From contig NZ_AUJO01000001.1 of the NCBI RefSeq assembly GCF_000424265.1, forward strand, positions 744,001 to 808,000: a stretch of DNA of 64,000 nucleotides. The letters run 5' to 3'. Origin of the DNA: Butyrivibrio sp. WCD3002. GTDB lineage: Bacteria > Bacillota > Clostridia > Lachnospirales > Lachnospiraceae. How positions within the stretch are numbered: the stretch's first letter is position 1; each line of letters starts with the position of its first letter. The position numbers and the translations under genes were made by a program. Under the pieces are notes generated by a model that did no database searches, was not told the DNA's origin, and saw only the letters and a list, made by a program, of their open reading frames with translations. Shown piece by piece: positions 34,544 through 42,374 of the stretch.

Positions 34544-34645
34544 TCTTTCCATCCCTCACAGAAAAAATTCTTAAATTTTTATTAATTTTATAATAGCATA
34601 TTCTGAAAGGAATAATAAGTATAAAAAATGGCTCAAATAAAAAGT

Positions 34646-34857
34646 TCCGACATTTTCATACATCTTCACAGCATAGTTAGCTTTCTGCACTGATAAAGAA
34701 GTCTGCTTATAGCCTTTCTCTTTTAGCAATTCCAGCATTCGAACCATAAGCTCAGTACCGATGCCTCTGCGCCTTCAGGGATAAAAATAGCCTCGTATAG
34801 AAAATCCTTTAGAAGGTCATATTCATTTTCTCTGATTTCTCGAAGTACCATTTTCAT
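34646..34857 (-). pseudogene. GNAT acetyltransferase remnant with internal deletion
   Basis: A gene start with a good site (GAGGGG before ATG 34857 or 34851) encodes VLREIRENEYDLLKDFLYEA then IFIPEG. The reading then shifts frame and resumes at the GNAT acetyl-CoA loop, RRGIGTELMVRMLELLKEKG, and QTSLSVQKANYAVKMYENVG. The middle of the domain is missing and the C-terminus is cut after YENVG. The junction is near 34771-34776. Both halves match one GNAT family, so this is a decayed gene and not two small ones. Confidence 0.85.
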
Positions 34858-34883
34858 CCCCTCTTCATGCACAAAGCATCTTA

Positions 34884-36362
34884 TTATGGCTGAAGTACCT
34901 TTCTGACAGCAGCCTTCCAGCCGTTGTATTTCTTATCAACTTCACTCTTATCCATTGCCGGTGTGAAGGCTTTTCTCTCTACTCCGTCAAACAGCTCTGC
35001 CTTGTTATAGATTCCAAGCGAAAGTCCTGCGGCATAGGCAGCACCCATAGCTGAAAGCTCTTCAGCGGGAGGAACCATTACCGGAACGCCCACGATATCT
35101 GACTGAAACTGCATAAGGTAGCCGTTTTTAGTAGCGCCTCCATCAGCTCTAAGTTCTGTTATAGGAACTCCTGCATCATCATTCATAGCCTTTACGATGT
35201 CTGTGATCTGATAAGCGATGCAGTTAAGAGCATCACGGACTATCTCCGCTTTTCTTGTGGTTCTGGTCATTGCGCAGATTACCGCTTCTGCCTTGCCGTC
35301 CCAGTAAGGTGCACCAAGTCCGGAAAAAGCAGGAACAAGGTATGAATGATCGTCCTCAGAAGCTTTTCTTGCAAGCTCTTCTGTCTCAGATGCAGAGCTA
35401 ATAAGCTCAAGATCATCCTTAAGCCATGTTATAACTGCTCCTGAATAATTGATGTTTCCTTCAAGGACATACATAGGCTCTCCGCCCATGCTCCATGCAA
35501 GAGATGTCACAAGGCCGTGGTCACTTAAAACTTTGTCTTTTCCGATATTCATCATCACTGATGAACCTGTGCCATAGGTAGCCTTTACCATTCCCTTTTC
35601 ATGGCAGCCCTGTCCGAATAAAGCTCCGTGGGAATCACCAAGAACACCCCTTATGGGAACAGGATTATCAAGGAATCCCTCAAAATCTGTTTCTCCGTAA
35701 TCACCGTCAGAATCTGTGACTTCAGGAAGTCCCGATACCGGTATATCAAAAATCCTGCAGATTTCCTCATCCCAGCAAAGCTTTCCAATATTGAAAAGCT
35801 GAGTTCTGGATGCATTGGAATAGTCAGTTTTAAATACCTTTCCGCCGGTCAGTCTATAAACAAGGTATGCATCAACTGTACCGTAGCATAAAGCATTTTC
35901 CTCTGAAAGCTTTTTAGCTTCAGGAACGTTTCTTAAAATCCATGCAATTTTACCTGCAGGAAAATAGGGAGACAAATTTATTCCTGTGTTTTCCCTTATT
36001 CTGCTGGCGTGTCCCTGCTGCATTATCTCATCACAGATACTCTCAGCTCTTGCGCACTGCCATACAATAGCGTTGTAAACAGGTGTGCCATCCTTTTTCC
36101 AGGCAATAGAGGTCTCTCTCTGATTGCTGATTCCAACACCTGCAATATCTGATTTGTCTATACCGGAGGATGAAACTACCTCCTTCACCACATCAATGGT
36201 GTTCTTATAAATCTCTTCAGGATCGTGCTCAACCCAGCCCTTATCATTGATGATCTGCTTGTGGGGAAGATCCTTTCTGGCAACCAGGGCTCCTTTTTCA
36301 TCAAAAATTATGGCCTTCGTCCCCTGAGTGCTTTGATCTATACCTAAAATATATCTGCTCAT
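34884..36362 (-). CDS. FGGY carbohydrate kinase, glycerol-kinase-like
   Basis: 492 residues, two ASKHA domains. Motifs: GIDQSTQGTKAIIFD (phosphate-1), NQRETSIAW, ATYGTGSSVMMNIG (phosphate-2) and DGGATKNGYLMQFQSD (adenosine). Residues that contact glycerol in GlpK (Arg-Glu in NQRET, Tyr in SPYFPAGK, Asp in GVLGDSH) are kept, so by sequence it looks like GlpK. Its operon partners are a sugar isomerase and a split transketolase, which would instead suit a ketose kinase such as apulose kinase. Its ATG overlaps the transketolase stop (ATGA). I leave the gene name open. Confidence 0.85.
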   Translation of the reverse strand: MSRYILGIDQSTQGTKAIIFDEKGALVARKDLPHKQIINDKGWVEHDPEEIYKNTIDVVKEVVSSSGIDKSDIAGVGISNQRETSIAWKKDGTPVYNAIVWQCARAESICDEIMQQGHASRIRENTGINLSPYFPAGKIAWILRNVPEAKKLSEENALCYGTVDAYLVYRLTGGKVFKTDYSNASRTQLFNIGKLCWDEEICRIFDIPVSGLPEVTDSDGDYGETDFEGFLDNPVPIRGVLGDSHGALFGQGCHEKGMVKATYGTGSSVMMNIGKDKVLSDHGLVTSLAWSMGGEPMYVLEGNINYSGAVITWLKDDLELISSASETEELARKASEDDHSYLVPAFSGLGAPYWDGKAEAVICAMTRTTRKAEIVRDALNCIAYQITDIVKAMNDDAGVPITELRADGGATKNGYLMQFQSDIVGVPVMVPPAEELSAMGAAYAAGLSLGIYNKAELFDGVERKAFTPAMDKSEVDKKYNGWKAAVRKVLQP

Positions 36363-37291
36363 GCCAGCGCTTCCTTTGCTTTTTTAGCTATGCCCTCAGC
36401 ATTCATTCCGTAGTAATCGAACACTTCCTTGGATGTACCTGTGATAACCGGTGCATCGGGAAGTGCGATTTCAAGAACCTTCTTAGGGCAGTTTGCAGAA
36501 ACAACCTGTGCAACCATTGATCCAAGGCCACCAAAGGGTGCATGCTCTTCTACTGTTACAACTGCTATTGTCTTCTGAACAGACTTAATTATTGCCTCAG
36601 TATCAAGAGGCTTTACGCAGTACATATCGATAACTTCAGCACTGATGCCCTCTTTTTCAAGGAGCTTTGCTGCATCTGCTGCAGGCTTAACCATCTCACC
36701 GCAAGCGATAATAGTTACGTCACTGCCTTCATTAACGATTGTAGCTTTATCCATTTCAAAAGGACAATTATCCTCTGTGTAGGTATCTTCTACAGGATTT
36801 CTGCCGGTTCTGATATATGCAGGCTTTTCATCCTTTAGAAGAGCCTCAACAAGATATTTTGTCTGATGTCTGTCTGAAGGCAAATAAACTCTCATGTTGG
36901 GAATTGCTGCCATAGCTGCTATGTCCTGTGCGCTGTGGTGACTCATTCCAAGAGCGCCGTAGCTTACGCCGCCACTTATTCCGATGAGCTTAACGTTCAT
37001 GTTGGAGTAAGCACAGTCCACTTTTGCCTGCTCATAGCTTCTTGTTGAAACAAAGCTTGCAGGAGAAGCTGCGAAAGGCTTTTTGCCTGTCTTTGCAAGA
37101 CCTGCTGCGATACTAACAAGATCCTGCTCTGCTATTCCGACCTCCACTGACTGCTCGGGAAAATTTTCAAAAAACGGTGCAAGTGATGCTGAACCTCTGG
37201 AATCACTGCAAAGAACAACGATGTCTTTATCATCCTTTGCATGTTCCATGAGCACATCACAGATTACTTTTCTATTGGGTATGTTATTCAT
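36359..37291 (-). CDS. Transketolase, C-terminal subunit
   Basis: 310 residues covering the pyrimidine-binding and C-terminal domains of a split transketolase. The thiamine-activating Glu is in SVEVGIAEQDLVSIAAGLA, followed by GALGMSHHSAQDIAAMAAI and the C-terminal domain (EGISAEVIDMYCVKPLD). GGAGG seven bases before the ATG. It pairs with the gene at 37347 to make one active enzyme. The size matches split subunits such as AptB of the D-apiose pathway. Confidence 0.92.
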   Translation of the reverse strand: MNNIPNRKVICDVLMEHAKDDKDIVVLCSDSRGSASLAPFFENFPEQSVEVGIAEQDLVSIAAGLAKTGKKPFAASPASFVSTRSYEQAKVDCAYSNMNVKLIGISGGVSYGALGMSHHSAQDIAAMAAIPNMRVYLPSDRHQTKYLVEALLKDEKPAYIRTGRNPVEDTYTEDNCPFEMDKATIVNEGSDVTIIACGEMVKPAADAAKLLEKEGISAEVIDMYCVKPLDTEAIIKSVQKTIAVVTVEEHAPFGGLGSMVAQVVSANCPKKVLEIALPDAPVITGTSKEVFDYYGMNAEGIAKKAKEALA

Positions 37292-37346
37292 TAAATGACC
37301 TCCAAATCAAACCGCCGCAAAATGCTTCGGTGGTATAACTTCAAAA

Positions 37347-38171
37347 TTAGCTAAGTGCCTTAATGTGCTCATCAAGGTCTTTCATTATCTGCTCATATTC
37401 TTCGGCAGTAGGTACGTGATGATGCCAGGATGCCTTATTTTCCATAACTGCTGAGCCCTTGCCCTTTGTGGTGTTTGCGATTATGCAGGTAGGTTTTCCC
37501 TTTGTAGCCTCAGCCTCATCAAAAGCTGCTTTAAGTGCATCAAGGTCATTACCATCAACGCTGATCACGTGCCAGCCAAAACTTTTTATTCTCTGGAAAA
37601 GATCCTCATGGGCCATGACATCCTCAGTGCTTCCGGAAATCTGAAGTCTGTTTCTGTCGATGATCGCACAGAGATTATCAAGCTTATACATACTGCCTGA
37701 CATGAAGCCTTCCCAAACTGAACCCTCCGCCAGCTCGCCGTCCCCCATAACCACATAGGTGCGGTTCTTTCTGCCATTCATCTTGTTGCCAAGTGATATA
37801 CCAACGCTTACAGGAAGTCCATGTCCAAGGGATCCGGAATTCATCTCCATGCCGGGAAGCTTGTTGTTTGGATGTCCGATATACTGTGATCCGAATTTGG
37901 AAAACTTGCTTTTTACTTCTTCAAAATCAAGGAAGCCCTTTTCACAAAGAACGGCATAATATGCCTCAACAGAGTGTCCCTTACTCATTATGAAAAAGTC
38001 TCTGTCGGGATCGTCCTGATTTTCCGGAGAGATGTTCATTCTGTCCAGATAAAGAGAAACCAGAACCTCCATAACACTCATGTCTCCGCCGATGTGACCA
38101 CCGCCGCCTTCCATGATTATATCTACTGTATCTTTTCTTAACTTGTATGCTAATGCTTTAAGATTACTCAC
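37347..38171 (-). CDS. Transketolase, N-terminal subunit
   Basis: 274 residues, the diphosphate-binding half: GGGGHIGGDMSVMEVLVSLY, SKGHSVEAYYAV and the thiamine-diphosphate motif GDGELAEGSVWEGFMSGS ending in DRNRLQ. The start codon is GTG at 38171, supported by GGAGG six bases upstream. It transfers a two-carbon ketol unit together with the C-terminal subunit. It sits 14 bases after the isomerase gene, inside the cassette. Confidence 0.93.
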   Translation of the reverse strand: MSNLKALAYKLRKDTVDIIMEGGGGHIGGDMSVMEVLVSLYLDRMNISPENQDDPDRDFFIMSKGHSVEAYYAVLCEKGFLDFEEVKSKFSKFGSQYIGHPNNKLPGMEMNSGSLGHGLPVSVGISLGNKMNGRKNRTYVVMGDGELAEGSVWEGFMSGSMYKLDNLCAIIDRNRLQISGSTEDVMAHEDLFQRIKSFGWHVISVDGNDLDALKAAFDEAEATKGKPTCIIANTTKGKGSAVMENKASWHHHVPTAEEYEQIMKDLDEHIKALS

Positions 38172-38185
38172 AAATTGCCTCCTGA

Positions 38186-39616
38186 TTAAACTTCATCAAA
38201 TACCACATCTTCACCGTGAAGATAAGCCTTAACCTTATCCTCGATAGGATCATAGAGATCGGGCTTAACGCCGATGTATTTGCATGCCTCATAGATTACA
38301 GGCACGATATCCTCGTGGATACCTACGCAGTGATGGATGTAAGGTCCTTCTACAACCTTGGCTTCAAGGCGCTTTAAGTTTGCAACCTCAACCCAGAGAT
38401 AGGTTCCCTTTGTGAAGGGTCCTTCAACACCCTTAGCGTGTCCAAGAAGGATAGAGTACTCGCCGTTATCGCCGTCAAAACGAGCCAGTGTAAGAAGGCC
38501 ATGCTTTGCTTCAGCAGAAACAGCACCATTGTGCTCAAAGGCAACAGGTACGCAGATTGTGGGCTTTTCCTTGGCAACAGAAATAGGCCACGGTCCGCAG
38601 TGCTGTAAAAGCTCGCCGTTTTCATTGTCAGGGTGACGAACTGTCCAGTCTGCAAAGAGACCTCTCTTTTCATTCATGCCCGCAGCTTCAACAAGAATCT
38701 GAGTGATGGCACCGTGAATATCTGTCTCACATACAACAGGAATTCCCTCTTCGTTAAGAAGTGAATTTGCTGCGCAGGGCATGATTCCGATTTCGCCCTG
38801 AAGAGCATTCCAGCACTGAATAGCGATTGCACTTGCGCCATATTTTGTTGCAAGATTCTTCATAGCAATCTTAAGAGCTGCTACGTTTGTAAGAAGGTCC
38901 TCGGAAATGTCACAGGTCATGTTTTCATGGCAGTATGCAACTACCTCTGCAACCTGATCGGGAGTCTTTTCTTTTACTGTCTTAATCTCAGCTGTAAGCT
39001 CAGGAATCGGAATAGGTGCAAGCTGAATATTGAACTTTTCAAGGAGCTCACCCTCGTTACACATGGTGCTCCAGAAATCGAAGGGTCTGGGTCCAATCTG
39101 AAGAATTCTGATATTTCTGAACTTCTTAACAACGTTACATACAGCAAGGAAATCCTTAACACCTCTTGCAAATTCAGGATCATCAAGTCTGCAGTTTGTC
39201 ATGTATGTGAAGGGGACACCGAATCTTCTTAGAACTTTTCCTGTAGCAAAAAGTCCGCACTGAGAATCACGAAGTCTCATTCCGTCGGGCTCAGGTCTCT
39301 CATCACGAGGTCCCCAGAGAAGTACGGGAACATTCAGTTCCTTGGCAAGCCTTGCGCACTCATACTCTGTTCCGAAATTGCCGTGAGGAAGGAAAAGTCC
39401 GTCAACCTTTTCTCTCTTGAACTTCTCAGCAATCTTGATTCTGTCTTCGTCATCATAGAGAAGACCTTCCTCGTTAATGTCCTTGATATCTACATATTCA
39501 ACGCCAAGCTCATCAAGCTTATCTCTTGTGAGGTTAGCGAACTTTATTGCATCGGGAGCACTGAAAATGCTTCTTCTTGTGGGTGCTAAACCAATTCTTA
39601 TCTTTGCCTTTTCCAT
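38186..39616 (-). CDS. L-fucose/L-arabinose isomerase family protein
   Basis: 476 residues, cytoplasmic. It begins KIRIGLAPTRRSIFSAPDAI and carries the metal/active-site segment VCETDIHGAITQ and a late histidine pair (HHCVGIHED) as in FucI-fold isomerases. These enzymes interconvert aldoses and ketoses with Mn2+. The sugar is unknown; the neighbours (ketose kinase candidate and split transketolase) suggest a branched or five-carbon aldose. AAGGAG precedes the ATG. Confidence 0.85.
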   Translation of the reverse strand: MEKAKIRIGLAPTRRSIFSAPDAIKFANLTRDKLDELGVEYVDIKDINEEGLLYDDEDRIKIAEKFKREKVDGLFLPHGNFGTEYECARLAKELNVPVLLWGPRDERPEPDGMRLRDSQCGLFATGKVLRRFGVPFTYMTNCRLDDPEFARGVKDFLAVCNVVKKFRNIRILQIGPRPFDFWSTMCNEGELLEKFNIQLAPIPIPELTAEIKTVKEKTPDQVAEVVAYCHENMTCDISEDLLTNVAALKIAMKNLATKYGASAIAIQCWNALQGEIGIMPCAANSLLNEEGIPVVCETDIHGAITQILVEAAGMNEKRGLFADWTVRHPDNENGELLQHCGPWPISVAKEKPTICVPVAFEHNGAVSAEAKHGLLTLARFDGDNGEYSILLGHAKGVEGPFTKGTYLWVEVANLKRLEAKVVEGPYIHHCVGIHEDIVPVIYEACKYIGVKPDLYDPIEDKVKAYLHGEDVVFDEV

Positions 39617-39642
39617 AGTTTGAAATCTCCTTTTTATTTGAA

Positions 39643-40929
39643 TTACTTTTTCTGAAGAGCAAGCCAGTCAAGAAGTGTTACTTCTTTTCCGTCAACTACT
39701 ACAGGCTTGCCGTCAAAGTCTACCTTGCAATCATCGTTAAGCATGGGGATCCATGCGAAGTGACCAAGATATTCGAATGGATTGCCGTTTTCATCCTTAA
39801 AGCCCATGTGCATATCCACAATCTTGTCCCAGAAGGTGAAGTGTACGTTCTTTGCTCCTGCTTTCATGAGACGATCGTAGGTAGGTGATACATACTTTTC
39901 AGGAACTACAACGGGATCGTTCTTTGCATGTGTGAACCAGATGGGCATATCCTTCATTCTATCGATGTGAGCATCCGTAATCTGGTTGTCTATCATCGCT
40001 TCGCAGATAGGGAATGCTGCAGCGAAGAAATCAGGATAATCCATGATCATTCGCATTGTCATAAATCCACCGTTTGAATCTCCGCCAACATAGATTCTAT
40101 CTGTGTCAATTGCATCTGCGAATCTGTCTATAAAGTGGTCGATTGTAGCCTTTAATACTTCAACATATTTGGAATTACCGCTGTCACCGTACTGGCCGCT
40201 TCCATCATCAAGCCACATGGTTGGACACTGAGGTGAAAGAACGAAAACACCTCCGAATTTTTTCTGAACCCAGTCCTCTGTAAGAGCAGGTACATTGTTT
40301 CCACTATACGAAATTGAAGTTTCATCTCCGCCTTCTCCGGCGCCGTGAAGCCATACGATAAGGGGCTTTTTGCCACCCTTGAGATTTGGAGTGAAGTAGC
40401 CGTATCTGAGAACCTTGGTCTCATCCTCTGAATCAAACTCCTGGAATCTCTCCTTATCGGGATTGAAAACTCCGGCGCAGCGGCTAAAGGTAAGACCGCT
40501 TATCTTGTCGTCTCCATCACCGATTTCTTTTATCTGGTCAACTCTGTAATCATTAATTGTGTATCTCTCGTGACCATTGATATTCTTAAAATCTGCGGCA
40601 ATGGCAGAGCTGCATTTATATGCAGGTCCGATTTCAAGCTCAAGAGCAGCATATCTGCTTTTTCCTGAAACCTTGCCCCCCTTCATGTCGCTGGCATATA
40701 CGTCCTTTATTACTCTGTAGCCCAGACTGGGAACGAACTGATCTCGTTCAATGAAGGATTTGGGCATTTCTACCACGTCGCCTTTTTTATCTCTTATAGT
40801 AACGAAGACGCTGAATGCATCTTTTTCTAATTCCTTGGTTTCAACATCTCTTGGCATTCCCAAAACAAGCTTAGTCACATACGGCCCAAAATCCGTCACA
40901 TCAATAACCTGATAATAAATCCCTTCCAT
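39643..40929 (-). CDS. Alpha/beta hydrolase esterase with N-terminal Ig-like domain
   Basis: 428 residues without signal peptide. Residues ~1-150 form a beta-rich Ig-like domain (YQVIDVTDFGPYVTKLVL). The hydrolase domain (~165-425) has WLHGAGEGG, the nucleophile elbow VGGDSNGGFMT, Asp in HAKNDPVV, and a late His in LGHFAWIP. This resembles EstA/PHB-depolymerase-like esterases. AGGAGGTAGAA precedes the ATG. It leads the isomerase-transketolase-kinase cassette, so it may remove acyl groups from the sugar first. Confidence 0.85.
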   Translation of the reverse strand: MEGIYYQVIDVTDFGPYVTKLVLGMPRDVETKELEKDAFSVFVTIRDKKGDVVEMPKSFIERDQFVPSLGYRVIKDVYASDMKGGKVSGKSRYAALELEIGPAYKCSSAIAADFKNINGHERYTINDYRVDQIKEIGDGDDKISGLTFSRCAGVFNPDKERFQEFDSEDETKVLRYGYFTPNLKGGKKPLIVWLHGAGEGGDETSISYSGNNVPALTEDWVQKKFGGVFVLSPQCPTMWLDDGSGQYGDSGNSKYVEVLKATIDHFIDRFADAIDTDRIYVGGDSNGGFMTMRMIMDYPDFFAAAFPICEAMIDNQITDAHIDRMKDMPIWFTHAKNDPVVVPEKYVSPTYDRLMKAGAKNVHFTFWDKIVDMHMGFKDENGNPFEYLGHFAWIPMLNDDCKVDFDGKPVVVDGKEVTLLDWLALQKK

Positions 40930-40946
40930 TTCTACCTCCTATGTTC

Positions 40947-41093
40947 GCCGGCTTGTTATAACATATATGGTTCTCTCGGCCGACGCTTTCGCTCTGTTTC
41001 ACACGCAGCGGTACTAAGTTGGTAAAAAACACCAACTAAGTACCGGCGTGTTCAAAAGCCGCCTCGTGAACCATATATGTTAATCTTGCCGGC
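40947..41093. repeat. Structured dispersed element, copy A
   Basis: Ends in GCCGGC inverted arms, then perfect 14-base arms AACATATATGGTTC (40960-40973) and GAACCATATATGTT (41068-41081). The centre is a hairpin TTGGT-N7-ACCAA flanked by direct CTAAG repeats (41014 and 41036). The complement aligns with the element at 48762-48901. Confidence 0.85.
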
Positions 41094-41157
41094 TAATATA
41101 CTGAATCCAAATGAATAATTTTGTTTTGATTCATGTTGGATTCAGCACAAATTTTCA

Positions 41158-41247
41158 ACTGAAATAATCATAAAATATGAACTACTTAATTTCAGTAAAT
41201 AATTAAGTATTTATCACTTAATTAATTGCTTAATTCGTTACTGAAAT
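41158..41247. promoter_or_regulatory. Three ACTGAAAT sites, candidate operators
   Basis: ACTGAAAT at 41158-41165, its inverse ATTTCAGT at 41189-41196, and ACTGAAAT at 41240-41247. The last two extend to perfect 10-base inverted arms (ATTTCAGTAA/TTACTGAAAT). They are placed to control both the LacI gene and the esterase cassette; that the LacI protein binds them is inference. Confidence 0.5.
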
Positions 41248-41319
41248 ATTGATATAAACTGCATTTTTAATTATTATATGATTAAGTAAATTATCAATTA
41301 TAGTTTATGAGGAATGATC

Positions 41320-42324
41320 ATGGGAATTACGGCGAAAGAGTTGGCGAAGAAGATGGGGATAAGTGCGGCGGCAGTGAGTATGGCGCTTAACGATAAGCCT
41401 GGAGTCAGTGCAGCAACAAGGAAAAAGATTAAGCACGAAGCTGAAAAGTATGGCTATGATTTTAGTAAAGTAAAAGCTTCCGCCATTAAGAACGGAAGCA
41501 TATACTTTGTGATTTATAAAAAGAATGGTGTGGTCGTGGCAGACACACCCTTTTATGCAGAACTATCGGAAGGTATATCCAATGAATGCAAAGCGCAGGG
41601 CTACAAGCTCAAGGTTCAGTATTACTATGAATCTGATTTTACGATGGCGGATTTAGAAGCAATACAATACTCCGACTGTATTGGCGTGATCATTCTTGCA
41701 ACTGAACTTACACCATCGGATTTAAAGCCCTTTCTAACACTTCCTGTTCCGGTGGTTATTTTGGATAGCTACTATGAGACCATCGACAGGGACTTTGTCA
41801 CCATAAACAATGTGCAGGGAGCCTATAGAGCAACTCAGTATCTTATAAGAAAAGTAAAAGCTCAGCCCGGGTATCTTATGGGAAGTTACCGAATTCAGAA
41901 TTTCAAGGAGCGTCAGGAAGGCTTCAGAAAAGCGGTACACGAAAATGGAATGTCCCGCTCCCAGAGCATCATCCACGAGCTATCCCCTTCCATTGAAGGT
42001 GCCTACCTTGATATGTGCGATATTCTGAAAAACAAGGATTATCTGGCAAAATGCTATTTCGCTGATAATGACCTTATAGCGGCAGGCGCCATCAGAGCTT
42101 TTAAGGAGTTTGGCTATCGCATTCCTGACGATATTGCTGTGGTTGGCTTTGATAATCTTCCAATAAGTCAGATTATTGAGCCATCGCTTTCAACCATAAA
42201 TGTCCCGAAGGCTGCTCTTGGCGGTGAAGCAGTAAAGAGACTTATCATGCGAATTCAGGATCCTAAGCTTGCCTATACAAGAGTTCAGATTACATCAAGT
42301 CTTGTTGACAGATATTCTGTGTAA
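41320..42324 (+). CDS. LacI family transcriptional regulator
   Basis: 334 residues. The helix-turn-helix lies at the N-terminus (ITAKELAKKMGISAAAVSMA then LNDKPGVSAATRKKI), followed by a sugar-binding PurR/LacI core (FYAELSEGISNEC, VAVVGFDNLPISQIIEPSLS). The start is ATG at 41320, with GAGG seven bases upstream; the ATG at 41314 is too close to that site. It is divergent from the isomerase-transketolase-kinase cassette and most likely its sugar-responsive repressor. Confidence 0.93.
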   Translation: MGITAKELAKKMGISAAAVSMALNDKPGVSAATRKKIKHEAEKYGYDFSKVKASAIKNGSIYFVIYKKNGVVVADTPFYAELSEGISNECKAQGYKLKVQYYYESDFTMADLEAIQYSDCIGVIILATELTPSDLKPFLTLPVPVVILDSYYETIDRDFVTINNVQGAYRATQYLIRKVKAQPGYLMGSYRIQNFKERQEGFRKAVHENGMSRSQSIIHELSPSIEGAYLDMCDILKNKDYLAKCYFADNDLIAAGAIRAFKEFGYRIPDDIAVVGFDNLPISQIIEPSLSTINVPKAALGGEAVKRLIMRIQDPKLAYTRVQITSSLVDRYSV

Positions 42325-42374
42325 ATATAGCCCCCTGGCCTGTTCTAATTCAAAATCACTGCTCGTAAAGATTT

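Larger units (their letters stand above)
40930..41319. other. Divergent regulatory spacer between esterase and LacI genes
   Basis: 390 bases without a gene. It holds the structured element (40947-41093), a hairpin with arms CTGAATCCAA/TTGGATTCAG (41101-41145), AT-rich sequence with three ACTGAAAT/ATTTCAGT sites (41158, 41189, 41240) and the inverted pair TACTTAATT/AATTAAGTA (41183-41209). Promoters of both divergent genes must lie here. Confidence 0.75.

Noticed and set aside
34884..36362. Naming the FGGY kinase glpK
   Set aside because: Sequence is GlpK-like, but no glycerol transporter or dehydrogenase gene is near and its operon points to sugar catabolism, so the symbol was withheld.
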